A DNA stretch of 64,000 nt from Hericium rajendrae (taxonomy: Eukaryota > Basidiomycota > Agaricomycetes > Russulales > Hericiaceae): contig CM065891.1 in assembly GCA_033439255.1 (NCBI GenBank), positions 868,001 through 932,000 of the forward strand, given 5' to 3'. Below are positions 45,061 through 55,887 of this stretch, piece by piece (positions within the stretch are counted from its first letter, which is position 1; every line of letters begins with the position of its first letter). Under the pieces are notes generated by a model. It had not been told where the DNA came from. It made no database searches and saw only the letters and a list, made by a program, of their open reading frames with translations. The position numbers were made by a program, and so were the translations under genes.

Positions 45061-46851
45061 CTAGACGATGCTGTGTCTCGCCGTGAAGTCATCCACGCAG
45101 ACGGTTGTCTGAACGTCAGTTGCTAGAGCTGCTAGTTTCCGATACCAACTCCTGCTCATCCAGTCGCAATTCTTCAACTCGAACCGTTGAATGGGCTTTC
45201 CGGCCTGGCATCGTACATCAAGCATATGGAGGAGCTGTCGCTGAAAACTATAGGATGGAGGCCAACCAAAGCTGAACGATTCTATGCAGAGGGAGCTAAG
45301 CTCGGGTAAAACAATGAACGGCGAAGCATGCTGCTCATCGTCGTCGGATTCTCGATCAGTATCAACTGTTTGAAGGGTGGTGCAGAGCATCCCAAGATCG
45401 AAACCCCAGCCAGTGACTGTCAATGAAGTTATGTTTTGAACGAGTGACGCCTCGTCATAGACGAGATCATTGCAAAGCATTGTTATCAACGCGGCAGCAT
45501 CGACACTACAGCAGATGTTCATCCTCAGGATTGTAGAAGCTGCGAGTGGAAATCTGTGAATAGATTCTTGAATGGCCCAGTCCCGATCAGTTGCACGTTC
45601 AGACGGGAGTCGCGCTTGAATGCTACAGACATTCTCAGCAGAAAGCTTGAAGTAGTCGGCATTGATCTCGATATCAACACGAGACGAGCAAATGCCCGGG
45701 CCAAGGTGGGAAACGTGGTGCCTCAGACACCGTGAGATCTCGGAGATATCCTCCTCAGACCCATCGAAGGGGTCTATATGGCACTGCAGATTTAGAAAAA
45801 TGTTGGGTTGAGTATCGACAATACATTCATTGAGCATGAAACACTTGTGATACCCTCCCACGAGTGTTAAAGACCGAAGATTGTGGAGGGATACGCCCAC
45901 AAGACTATTAGAATAAATGCCAGGAGCACCTCGTACTTGAAGAACCTCCAATAAAGGAGTTTCCTTGAGCAATAGGAGAAGGTGTTCCAGTCTGGGGAGT
46001 AGAAGATACCGGTTGTCCATGTCGTCTTCATTGTCTTCGTCAATGTTGGCGCCATCGCCAATCCCAAAATTCAGACCGAGATGCAAGGTGGCGAGATTAC
46101 GGCCGATGATATGAGGGGTTGTGAGATAAGGGATAGTACAGTTAGCAATACGGACATCATCCAGTAGGGGTGCATAACAGTTGAATATGGCCGAGTCAAT
46201 CTGTGGCAACTCTAACACATCAGTCCCGCTAGCATTGGGATAGAGAGTCATGGATTTCAGTACAGGAGCAGATTCTGTGAGCTTTTCTAACAGCGCGCGA
46301 ATGACCTCTGGCTCCGCTGAGACGTGAATGCTTTGGATACGGGAAAGGTATCCGGGAACAGACTGGATAGTTTGTAAATCAAGCGCGGAGTGTGCCACGA
46401 TTGAGACTGGATGTGAGTGAGATCGTGAGAGAAGCGTGTCGGTCCAGCTCGGGCCTAGATTCAAGGGGATGTAAGTCCATAGCGCGGGGTAGTTGATTGC
46501 GACTTTTCGCCAGGACCTGCAGACATGGGTCACGTTGATCCGTCTCAGCACTATCTGTTCGATAAACTCTGGATAGATTGAAGGATCTTCCTCCGTACTG
46601 TCGTCAACGGACACAGGATCGTCGAGGAGATCAGAGAATATATACTCCAGTAACTCCGGAGGAATACATGAAACGAGTGAGAGAGCGGGGGTATCGGGAC
46701 GGGAATATCTAGCGATGATTCCAGCCGTGAGATCTGCTGTTTCGTCGAACGTCTGCTGACGTTCTGCCTTAGCAGAGACCGATGCGAGAGCAGGGCGTGA
46801 AGGAAAAAGGCTGGTGTGCAGGATAGCAGCCGTCTCGTTGTGATCCTCCAT
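45061..46851 (-). CDS. F-box protein, second subfamily (copy 4)
   Basis: Single exon, 596 aa, ATG start (M-E-D-H-N). The F-box is at about 62-79 (C-I-P-P-E-L-L-E-Y-I-F-S), then V-T-H-V-C-R-S-W-R and L-W. It shares L-N-L-G-P-S-W-T, L-S-R-S-H-S-H-P-V-S and L-S-R-I-Q-S-I-H-V-S-A-E-P with copy 3, so the pair is a tandem duplication. An acidic insert (D-E-D-N-E-D-D-M-D) near the middle is absent from copy 3. Probable SCF substrate receptor. Confidence 0.88.
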   Translation of the reverse strand: MEDHNETAAILHTSLFPSRPALASVSAKAERQQTFDETADLTAGIIARYSRPDTPALSLVSCIPPELLEYIFSDLLDDPVSVDDSTEEDPSIYPEFIEQIVLRRINVTHVCRSWRKVAINYPALWTYIPLNLGPSWTDTLLSRSHSHPVSIVAHSALDLQTIQSVPGYLSRIQSIHVSAEPEVIRALLEKLTESAPVLKSMTLYPNASGTDVLELPQIDSAIFNCYAPLLDDVRIANCTIPYLTTPHIIGRNLATLHLGLNFGIGDGANIDEDNEDDMDNRYLLLPRLEHLLLLLKETPLLEVLQVRGAPGIYSNSLVGVSLHNLRSLTLVGGYHKCFMLNECIVDTQPNIFLNLQCHIDPFDGSEEDISEISRCLRHHVSHLGPGICSSRVDIEINADYFKLSAENVCSIQARLPSERATDRDWAIQESIHRFPLAASTILRMNICCSVDAAALITMLCNDLVYDEASLVQNITSLTVTGWGFDLGMLCTTLQTVDTDRESDDDEQHASPFIVLPELSSLCIESFSFGWPPSYSFQRQLLHMLDVRCQAGKPIQRFELKNCDWMSRSWYRKLAALATDVQTTVCVDDFTARHSIV

Positions 46852-47270
46852 TGGCTGGACGGAAACTAAAATAAGACCTTGTGAAGAACGGACAGCGGAA
46901 TGAACTACGTACTGCGTCCATTCCGTACTGCAGAGAGGGCTCGTTTACGAATATCGTCAATAGCTTTCCTCTGAAAAGTCGAACGAATTCGCTGGGGGCC
47001 TGCGCAAGCCTACGACGTGTAGTCGGTTGATTGTCTGCGACGGGACCCGGACTACGACGAATACTATGCGAAAGGCGACAGTATCATTATGAGCTACTGT
47101 CATCTGGACATCAAGCAAGAGGACTCGACGAAACGCACCGGAGAGTTCAGGTTGAAACTTGCGATGGCCGCAAAAGGAAAGCCGAAATCAGGCCTCGAGG
47201 TCCGGGTCTTCATAGCACGGCCCTCCGGGCACCACCTGATCCCGACGATAGTTCTTGTTGGATTTTAGTT
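46852..47270. other. Promoter side of F-box copy 4
   Basis: About 420 bp upstream of copy 4. No gene is supported. Confidence 0.45.
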
Positions 47271-47573
47271 CTACTCATCGTACATGGCTGTCTTAGCTAT
47301 ATAAATGTAATGGCCCTCGATTTCCGTAGAGAATTTGTCGTAGTAGTTATTAATCATACCAGGTGCGCAGTGAGAGGAACGGCATGTAAGTAAGGAGACG
47401 ATAGGGGGAGAGTTTTTTGTTTCTGCGAGTATGGTGAGGAAAGCATCTTCAAAGTGGTGTCGGTCGGCGTCATTCGTCGCTGGTGAAGGTAGGTTATAGG
47501 TGCGATCGCCGTGGGTGGTGATGGCCATGTCACATGTTAGCCATTGTATGTGTGTTGTGGTGACGAGGTGCAT
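47271..47573 (-). CDS. Candidate ORF next to the Helitron fragment
   Basis: A 100-codon frame on the minus strand begins just past the stop that ends the Helitron-type frame and is in phase with it. It is polar, with H-F-E-D-A-F-L-T-I-L-A-E-T and S-H-C-A-P-G-M. It does not match the Helitron segment expected here, so it is either a different fragment brought together with it or a diverged continuation behind a stop codon. Confidence 0.3.
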   Translation of the reverse strand: MHLVTTTHIQWLTCDMAITTHGDRTYNLPSPATNDADRHHFEDAFLTILAETKNSPPIVSLLTCRSSHCAPGMINNYYDKFSTEIEGHYIYIAKTAMYDE

Positions 47574-47956
47574 AAGTTGGTTCTAAGATCGTGTTAGTAT
47601 TGCTGATATAAGTTGTAACTCGTGAATGCTCGCGGTCCGAAACGCGTCACGCACGTCCTGAGGGATTGCTTCATGCGCGTAATACTGAAAATTTGCAAGA
47701 GCATCAACAGGCTGCTCTCCTCGATCCAACGACGAAGCACACGATCGACAAACATTGCCATTTGCAATGTCGAACGGATTCTGCAAACCTGGAGAATACA
47801 GAAATGCACGATCATGCATGCGGAAATCATACTCCGTCGGCCATAACTCACACGGGATGTTCTCATTTCGCAATAATCTTAGAGGCATGTCACGAAGCAA
47901 TCTCACAGAAATTTCATGCGCTGGTTTTCCTTGCCCACATACACAGCACGGCTTTA

Positions 47957-48302
47957 TTGCTGTTTGCAGAAGTGTTTGCCACAAGGCGCGACGCGTCAAA
48001 AGTGTCCACACGCGGCTCCTGGCGGCCCCCACAAAGATATTATCGTAGAGCTTCAACCACGTACCATAGACAGAAACGAATGACATGTTCTTGTTCAGAA
48101 AATTCTCCTCGTTTTTCTGATGCTCTTTGCAGTACAGTTAGGCCGCTTTTCGACTTTCGGGTCTTGCAGGCAAAAATGCTCCATATCTCGAGAACGAAAA
48201 TAGCTATGGACAAACGAAGGCCACAGAACATTGATAATAAAATTGTCCTATATGTATGTGAAGTTTCGCGAATTTAGGTGCAGCCGTTGTGTCGCTGCGT
48301 GC
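47957..48302 (+). repeat. Left inverted-repeat arm
   Basis: Matches the reverse complement of 49481-49826 over its full length. The arm is open for about 105 codons in the direction of the longer ORF at 47666-48277, because both copies share the same sequence. Confidence 0.85.
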
Positions 48303-49480
48303 CCGTGTCGCAGGACCAATGGCTGCGAGACGCGGGAATCGTCTCTTGCTCCAGTACACATGCCTCGAGGTCGCAACTGCTCCAAGGATCTCAGCTTCAC
48401 CATCGTTCACATGCTCCCGATGTTCGTCTTATGATGATTTCTAAGCTTATATTGGCCTTAGGAACTGAAATATCCGGGACATCCACTATTACTGGCGGCG
48501 CACTGGAGTGCCGTGGGTTGCATGAGCAACTCAAGGAATGGGCCATCCCCATGCTCTTAGACCCGAACATACTCATGTAAGTTCTGAATCCCATTCAGAG
48601 CTTCATTTGGCTCATGAAGTTGTAGTATCTGCATGGCCTCCTTGAGTGAAGTTGTGACATGTACCTCGATGAAATGCAGAGCGCCTTAGCGAAGAATTGC
48701 GGAGTGCGAGTCGTGTCAGTTTGGAGGTTTTTGAGGTAGTCCAACTATACAGTGAAGAAGGTACGTACATTCCCAGCGTGCTTCGAGTGGATCATGCTAG
48801 TATCATCAAAATAGCAGACGTCGCCAGGCTACGCAGCCTCCTATATATCCCACTCTGCCTCCTGACCCACTTGCCTGTCCTCCACATCCTCATCTTTTAT
48901 TTCAACATCCACCGGTGGGGAACACTGGTATGATGGTGGGCTGACTAATCCCGGCAGCAAACCAGCTGCGCTCGCGTCCGAAGGCTCCAAGATCCATTGA
49001 TGAGCATATCCAGCAGGAGTACGACTAATCGTGCTGTTCACATAAGTGGTCGAGACGGGTGTTGGAGGAGTTTCGGAGGCGTGTGTGGGCGCAACCGCTC
49101 ACAGTGACTCGGCCCTTGTAAGCTCTTGTATCGAGACCCTTGGTAGGCTCAGATGCGGAGGCCATTGTTGATGCATGCACAAGTCGCACCTTTACCTTTT
49201 TCTTCTGCGAGTTGCCGCTTTCTGCATTCCCAGTTTATGTTGATGATCCAGGTGTGACTTCGATCTAATTCTTCGGCGGATGCCCAGGACCTGGCTTCTT
49301 CCGAGTCTTTGGAACAGCAGGAGGGTCATGGTGTTTTCATCGGGTTTTTGGGTATTAGAATGAGCGGGGTGTGTGGGTACTCTTAGGATAAGATGTAGTC
49401 AAAAAACAAATGAGACTCGTAGAGAGTAAAAAGATGGCTGCCTTGGTCCGACCATGTTGGGACAGAGCTGCACGGCATAT

Positions 49481-49826
49481 GCACACAGCGACACAACTGC
49501 TGAACCTAAATTCACAAAACTTCACGTACATGTAGGACAATTTTATTATTGATGTTCTGTGGTCTCCCTTTGTCCATAGCTATTTTCGTTCTCGAGATAT
49601 GGAGCATTTTTGCCTGCAAGACCCGAAAGTCGAAAAGCGGCCTAACCGTACCGCGAAGAGCATCAGAAAAACGAGGAGAATTTTCTGAACAAGAATATGT
49701 CATTCGTTTCTGTCTACGGTACGTGGTTGAAGCTCTACGACAATATCTTTGTGGGGGCCGCCAGAAGCCGCGTGTGGACACTTTTGACGCGTCGCGCCTT
49801 GTGGCAAACACTTCTGCAAACAGCAA
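49481..49826 (-). repeat. Right inverted-repeat arm
   Basis: Partner of 47957-48302. Differences are scattered substitutions, so the arms have aged since they last matched. Confidence 0.85.
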
Positions 49827-50585
49827 TAATAACCACCTACTATCATCGAAATAGTCCTGAAATTCTCTGAGTATCTCATTTCGTCGACTACTATCGCAAG
49901 GATTCGGAAATTCGTCGCCATCGGAAAGAGGAAGACTCTCCTGCGAATGAATTGTCGGACCACTTCCAAAATCGAACCCAAAAGATGCAGTACCCGGCTC
50001 ATAATACCGGAAACGCTCGCGACCTTCGCCGTTGACATCCATTCGCGCCCGTGTCCTGTTGTTATTAGCTTCGTACACTCGAGGAGCAAAGAGATATCTA
50101 GTATGCAAACAATGATCAGTACAAGTATGATCGCGGCACAAGCGCTCCGTTATTTCTCTTTTACAAGTCGCTGTCGAAATCTGAAGACCATGAGCATACG
50201 CAATATCTCTCAACTGCGCTCGAGTTACTTTAGATATGCAAGACAGTAACAACTCCACAGACACCGAAGAGACAAGAATGTGATCTGCACGAACCACGTC
50301 TGATGACCGAGAAACGTTGCAAAAGGAATACCACTGCGAAAGATGACAATCCCGCACAACAGTATGACCGAGAGCATCACCGTCATGTAAATCATGCTCT
50401 GTCCGAACCAAAGAATAGCACAGTTCTGTGGCACATGAAATGACCATTGTCCAACAGACCATATGACCAATTGACCAAATTGCGACCCAACAAGAATGAC
50501 GTACGCGAAAGAGAGAGCATCCACCAACACAGAAATTAACCCCCAAAAAAAGACAGAATTGTATCAGCATGGAAAGCCATAACAC

Positions 50586-51139
50586 ATAAAACCCAAAAAC
50601 GAACCGTCGCGTTCTGTACCAATAACAGCGTCAACCTCCATAGCCATTGAGGAACATCCAACATCTTGGGCATCGCGGGTATCTGCTTCTCAATTCATGT
50701 CAACTCGAATAATCGTAATACAACATTATCAAACGTACAATGTTCTGCACATATGTCAGACCGACGAAGAGGAGAAGCATCCACGTCTTCAACCTCTTCG
50801 AGCGAAACACCGCGAAACGTAGACGCATCCACAGCTGGACTATCAATTCGCATTGGAAGTTGACTAGTAGAAGCAACCGGCGGATGATCAAAGGACGACC
50901 GAGGACGCTTATTCCACAACAAGTCATCAGGAGACGCAGCACGTTTGCGAGAACACATAGCGACAGACAATGTCAGACGAGAGGAAGAACAAGACCCACA
51001 CAAATCACACAAAGGCGACAAGGAACGTTCTAGAAATTTGCCTATTATGGGTTGGACATGAAAGATTTCCTAATGAGGAAAAAAGTCGAGAGAGAAGACC
51101 TGCTCCCTGTCGGGACCAGGAATCAGCTCTTTTCAGCTC
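50586..51139. other. Upstream of Helitron fragment and promoter of QRI7
   Basis: Includes a minus-strand frame (50695-51021) reading S-R-K-R-A-A-S-P-D-D, which may be the N terminus of the Helitron-type protein in a separate exon. The right end should hold the QRI7 promoter. Confidence 0.4.
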
Positions 51140-52655
51140 ATGCAATCTCTTCTTCGTCGGCGACTGCCAGTGCCCCGATCTTTCGCTCAACGTGCACGGC
51201 GAACGTGCCCATTTCTGAAGCGACATTTCACTGTGTTAGCGATAGAATCGTCTGCTGACGACACAGGCGTAGCTGTGGTCACCTCGTCACGGGAGATCTT
51301 GGCCAATGTCGTGACCAAACAACATTCCATGTGCGTGCTGTTGCCTTGTATTCATACTCTGGAATCTGTGCGTCTCAAACTTATGTCTTGTTACTTATCA
51401 GACACGAAAAATTCGGTGGTATACAGCCATATGAGGCCGCTCAAGCTCACCGGCGGAACCTGGTATGCAATTCATTTGCTGGTCACTTTGCATGAGCTCA
51501 TGATCTTATAGCCAGGTACTATGCAGGAGGCACTCAGGCGCGCTCAGCTCACCATGAATGATGTCGATGGTATAGCGTTCACGCGAGGACCGGGTACGCT
51601 TTGCCTACGGTGCTGAGGCTCCTTGCCCTGACGCGCTTTTAGGAATGACCGGTTGTCTCGCAATCGGCGCTAGCGCGGCGCAAACTCTGGCAGCTGCTCT
51701 GAACAAACCTTTGATAGGAGTACACCACATGGTATGTTTCTCCTCCATCTCTCTGTGCCATGTCTCATGAAGATCGCCAGCAAGCTCACGCCTTGACACC
51801 TCTTCTCACGTCGCCAGAAGATGACCTTCCGGTCTTCCCTTTCCTGACGCTCCTCGTCTCGGGCGGGCATACATTGCTCCTCCTTGCAACGTCGCTAACT
51901 AACTTTCGCATCCTTGCAACAACCTTGGATGAAAGCATAGGACGCGCAATCGACAAGGTCTCTAGGTTGCTCTGCCTTTCGTGGACAGCTTTGGGCCCAG
52001 GTGCAGCTCTCGAAGAGTTCTGCCAGTCGGATCCGAATTCAACAGCAAGTGAAGCGGGGGCTATCTCTGACGAGTTTCCTGCCCTTCCAACAGTCATGCC
52101 AGGGACTCTGTGCTTCTCCTTTTCCGGGATCCACTCCAACGTCCAACGCTTCGTAGCCGCTAGAGGTGGAGGCGCTGCGCTGGACGAGACAACAAAGCGG
52201 GCAATCGCACGTGAGTTCCAGCGGGCGGCGATCGGTCAACTGGAGGCGAAGCTGCAGCTCGCCGTCAAGTGGTGTTCGATGCGCGGTATACACGTGCGGC
52301 ATGTTGTCGTAAGCGGAGGTGTCGCAAGCAATTCGTATCTTCGAGAAAGGTAAACAATTTCCCCTGTATTGTGACATAGCGTCTGACGTCTGATCGGAAG
52401 GCTGCGTTTGTGTCTTCACAATGAAGATCCAGAGGAGGCAATTTCTTTGGTGTACCCACCGCCATCGCTTTGTACAGGTAATGTTGTTCGGACCGGTCTG
52501 TCCCTATCAAGCTGAAATTCTGGATAGATAATGCGGCTATGATTGCTTGGGCATCTATGCATCGCTTTCTCGCAGGCGAGTCGGACGAGTATTCGATAGA
52601 CATACGGTCGAAATGGAGCATCGAGGATCTGGCTCGGCCATCCAGCGACAGCTAA
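51140..52655 (+). CDS. QRI7: Mitochondrial tRNA N6-threonylcarbamoyladenosine synthase Qri7 (OSGEPL1)
   Basis: Seven exons: 51140-51330, 51402-51462, 51512-51593, 51643-51731, 51781-52349, 52401-52477 and 52528-52655, giving 398 aa. The N terminus is Arg-rich without acids up to residue 30, a mitochondrial presequence. The Kae1/TsaD domain starts V-L-A-I-E-S-S-A-D-D-T-G. It has the metal-binding H-M-Q-A-H (about 140-144) after G-V-H, then L-V-S-G-G-H-T, L-D-E-S-I-G-R-A-I-D-K, V-S-G-G-V-A-S-N-S and T-D-N-A-A-M-I-A. The enzyme makes t6A at position 37 of ANN-decoding mitochondrial tRNAs. Confidence 0.94.
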
Positions 52656-53428
52656 TATATGGCCATTCTTCTGCGTTCGCCGATGCGTTCATATCCTCTT
52701 CTTGACTTCGGCGTTAACTCCTCCAGACATCTTTAATACCACTCATCAAGTAATACAGCAGTATAATACCGCGCGGAGTCTCTTCGGATGTCCGTTTTTA
52801 ATAGAAGCCTCCTTTCAGCCTTCCCCGATCTCCATGAGTCCATGTCCTCGCTCTTTGCTGACTTCACTCCGAAGATATCACGTACATCTTCAACGTCAGT
52901 GATCTGTCGATCAAGCAAGCCTTCACGGGGGGATACATAGTGCAAACTGGGGATCGCAGCACCGTCATGACAGGCCATTTCCAGATAAGTACGACCCAAG
53001 TACATCCCACAGATAACAAGAGGCGCGGACACCTCGTTGGAAGAAAGATCCGAGCGTGCTGGACATCGCTCCATCCAAGCGAGGTCGACCATGCATTGAA
53101 AAGCTGGTTTGCAACGCAGCCAGCTTCCGCGGCCCAGTGTATGCGCTCCCGCCGTGTGTTGCACGGACGAGCTGCACGGCTCTGACTTCCCCACACCGGT
53201 CAAGGGCAGGCAAGGAACGCGCCGTCCGAGGACACAGCACCTGTCCATCTTCCTATCACACTCAGCATCTATCTCGGCACAAGGCCCCCTCGTGCTCGAT
53301 CGCGAGCAGGCATATACGGCCTGGTGTAGTCATGGCCCGTATATAATTCGGTAAGCGGGTGCGCCAGATGCGATAGCCCCCACGATCTCGACAAGGTTGC
53401 ATAGCGCACACTCCCTTCGTCTTGTCCT
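52656..53428. other. Spacer with one long minus-strand frame
   Basis: A 171-codon ATG frame lies on the minus strand (52733-53248), but no motif is recognised. Several + strand frames cross it with possible splice sites. No model is preferred; the right end holds the promoter of the Smr gene. Confidence 0.35.
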
Positions 53429-54481
53429 ATGTCCGTATCGAACCATGTCCATGTACCGCCGCCACCGAGCGCCATGTCGTATTTATCTTTGCCGCTGTAT
53501 GGCCAGACGATAGCACTGCCGAAGCACGCGGTCCCCGCGCTCTTGAGGCTCCTGCAGACCACGCTGCGCAAGCCCGCCGATGCGGTGGGCATCATCGAGG
53601 GCTTCGTGCGCTCGCTACAGGCGGGCGATGCGCAGGCGCCATCATCCCCGCCACCGTCGTCAGCGTCATCGGCGTCGCTGTCCCCGACATCTTCGCCTGC
53701 GTCCTCGCCCTCCACCTCACCGTCCACCTCGCCCACCACTTCACCACTGCCCATACCAGAGCTCACGCTCAACGCCCCACAGTCTCATGTAGAACCCGCG
53801 CCTTCGCTGCGCGAGCGCGCGAAGGGCATGCGGGACCGCATGGACCGGGCCCTCGATGCCTCGCGGCAGGCTATGGCGCGCGGGGACGCCCGCCTGGCGC
53901 GGGAGCTGCTGGCCGGCGCGACGCTGATGAGGGAGGAGATGCAGCGGCTGGACGCCGCTGCGTGCGAGATGCTGTTCCTGGGTGAGTGGCCTCTCTGTAG
54001 TCAGAACTATCTTTGCATGTACTGATACATGGGGTTTGCGTCTGGAAGCGAACAATAAGGTGAGGCTGATTTCGTGTATAGGAAGTCAGGATGCTTACTG
54101 GCGGGTTCAGCATCGACAGCCGGGCCAAGTTGATCTGCATGGTCTGAAGGTGAAGGAGGCGATTCAGTACGTTGACCTGTGCCTCGCGGAGGCAAGGCAG
54201 AGGGGAGACGCAGAAATCCAATTCATTGTTGGTCTGTATCTCTTAGACAATCTTTCACGATATGAAGGCTGACGACGGACGACCGAACAGGCAAGGGCTT
54301 GCATTCCGCAGATGGGACTTCAAAGCTCAAGCCGGCGATCGAAGGCGTGCTTAAGAAGTGCGTACCTTGTATAACGTACCGCACATTTGACTGACTTCTG
54401 CGAACTAGACAAAACCTCGTTACGGCCCTGCATCCGGGAAATGCAGGAATGCTTGTGGTCCAATTGAAGGACCAGAGTTAA
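53429..54481 (+). CDS. Smr (MutS2-related) domain protein with DUF1771-type helix
   Basis: Five exons: 53429-53981, 54049-54059, 54111-54231, 54291-54357 and 54409-54481, giving 274 aa; exon 2 is only 11 nt. The N-terminal part is hydrophobic/Pro-rich with a Ser/Thr/Pro run at about 75-110. A basic helix with R-E-L-L-A-G-A-T-L-M-R-E-E-M resembles DUF1771, usually just before Smr. The Smr domain has V-D-L-H-G-L at about 195-200, G-K-G-L-H-S at 229-234 and a final H-P-G-N-A-G-M-L-V-V. Smr domains bind or nick nucleic acids; the H-G and G-K-G-x-H residues are intact. The cellular role is not shown. Confidence 0.9.
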
Positions 54482-54760
54482 TTCTAGTCTGCGATCCGCG
54501 CAGAAAAGCACTATCCGCGAAAGAAAACCCACAACTCATTATTTAAACATGCGTTCTCCGCAGCTAGGCCATCGTAGGGTGGTCGTGACGTTGCGGCGCG
54601 CGCTGTATATGCCTCGTTTGTTATCTCTGTCGTTGTCACGGAGAAAAATAACGCATTACTAGGATAATGTATTCGGAAACGGAGCACGCAGAAATCTCTG
54701 CGAGGAAATTATTGAGTTAATGATATGCCAGTGTTCAACGTGAACTTACATTACAAAATT

Positions 54761-55545
54761 CTATGACGCCGGCTGCGCTTTCTCTGGTAGCGAGACGTCA
54801 TCCTCTGGAGCAGCTAAAAGGTCTTCGTCGCTCTTTGAGGTTTTCCGTGTCAACTTCTCGCTTGGCGCAGTTGGATGGTTTGGGTACGGATGTGCCATTT
54901 CGTTGATAGACTTCCTCCTGGCGAGGTTGGTCTGCAGTACTAGAACACCCAAAGCCTGCGTTTTGTGAGCGAGCGCAGATGTCACGTATAATCAGATTTG
55001 GGACGATGCGGCATCAAACCTACTCACAACGACGAGTGATCCCAAGATGATCCGGTCCTTCCATCTATCATCATGCGGAACGTATAGGTTGTCCGCACGT
55101 TGTCTCTGCTTCGCCCTCCATATGGCACTGCTCAAGTCATGGTAGTCGTTCCTGAGAGTGGGGCCCTCGTCTTCCGAGGCGAGACTGCGGCGCCGTCCGC
55201 GCAAGACATCGTACGCTTTGCTGATCGCGTGGAAGCGAGCTTGCGAGACTTCGGGTGAATACGCCCGAGCTACGACTGAATCCGGATGATAGATCTTCAC
55301 GAGTTCATAGTCTGTCAAAGCGGAATCATTAAATACAGAACGGTACAGTCGGTAGCTGAAGCTCACGGACATCTGCTCTTCACGTCTTTCGGAGACGCGC
55401 TCGTGGGGAGGTGAAATATTTGGTGAGGGCTGGGATTCGTGTTGTTCGGGTATGGGAATGGGTTGCTGCTGGTCGATGCATGTCGGACAGCATAGAACAA
55501 GCTGAGACGTACTCGTGAGCAACCTCTGGACAAAGCAGCGTGCAT
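54761..55545 (-). CDS. Mitochondrial J-domain protein with one membrane span
   Basis: Three exons: 55545-55371, 55311-55028 and 54955-54761, giving 217 aa. The N terminus M-H-A-A-L-S-R-G-C-S-R-V-R is a likely presequence. The J domain starts P-S-P-H-Q-I-F-H-L-P and carries Y-Y-E-L-V-K-I-Y-H-P-D with the H-P-D triad at 67-69, essential for Hsp70 stimulation. It ends with I-S-K-A-Y-D-V-L. A hydrophobic span I-I-L-G-S-L-V-V-A-L-G-V-L-V crosses the second intron near 150-165, followed by an acidic tail. It probably works with mitochondrial Hsp70 at the inner membrane, like the Jid1-type proteins. An upstream in-frame ATG was not used because it would mask the presequence. Confidence 0.88.
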
Positions 55546-55887
55546 GGTGGTAAGGAGAGAACAGCGCGGGCCGGCATGTTCCGGCAATCCGTCGTCCAAA
55601 CTTTGCGGCATCTTGATCTTCCTGCACCTGTACGCTTCGAACCTCCCAAGAATCGACGCTCGGTAAGCTCTATCGTTGAGGTTGATGCTGTTATACGTCT
55701 ATCTAAATGCTTCGCCCACTTTAGAGGGAGGAGCGCGATTTATCACCTAAGTTGTCGTGCCTTTATGTGCATTATCAAGTAGATCGGGTCACAAGTAAGT
55801 CTGTTTGCCTCCAAACGTGTTCCCTAATTTGCTAATCTTTGTAAGTTGATTGACAAGGAACCAACAAGCACATCAGTTTCCCTGAAC
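55546..55887. promoter_or_regulatory. Bidirectional promoter, J protein / F-box copy 5
   Basis: 342 bp between divergent starts. No clear TATA box is seen. Both promoters must lie here. Confidence 0.45.

Larger units (their letters stand above)
47957..49826. mobile_element. Non-autonomous inverted-repeat (foldback) element with TA target duplication
   Basis: The element starts TTGCTGTTTGCAGAAG and ends with its reverse complement. It is flanked by TA on both sides (47955-47956 and 49827-49828). The two 346-bp terminal arms are about 93-95% identical with no gaps seen. The 1178-bp centre has no transposase. Removing the element plus one TA rejoins the Helitron frame without a shift. TA duplication fits Tc1/mariner-like or related DDE transposases, but the long arms are foldback-like. 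The superfamily is undecided. Confidence 0.8.
47583..50585 (-). pseudogene. Helitron-type ORF fragment, interrupted by an insertion
   Basis: Two pieces on the minus strand belong together. The upstream piece, from about 50585 to 49829, reads L-R-D-I-A-Y-A-H-G, typical of the N-terminal region of basidiomycete Helitron helicase proteins, followed by D-H-T-C-T-D-H-C. The downstream piece, from 47954 to 47583, has C-C-V-C-G, then V-C-R-S-C-A-S-S-L and A-L-A-N-F-Q-Y-Y-A-H-E, a Cys-rich block seen before the Rep/helicase domains. Between them lies the 1.87 kb foldback element. The frame ends at a stop at 47583; Rep and helicase domains are missing, so it cannot be autonomous. The true 5' end is not clear. 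Confidence 0.65.

Noticed and set aside
47666-48277. 203-codon + strand open frame
   Set aside because: It runs across the Helitron fragment's antisense strand into the left arm of the foldback element; the second half is simply the repeat.
49512-50585. 357-codon minus-strand frame read as one protein
   Set aside because: It joins a Helitron-type part to the right arm of the inverted-repeat element. The joint lies at the TA insertion site, so it is a chimera caused by the insertion, not an original gene.
51951-51992. Possible intron in QRI7 (GTCTCT...ACAG)
   Set aside because: Reading through gives the conserved D-K-V-S-R-L-L and G-P-G-A-A-L-E blocks, so this is coding.
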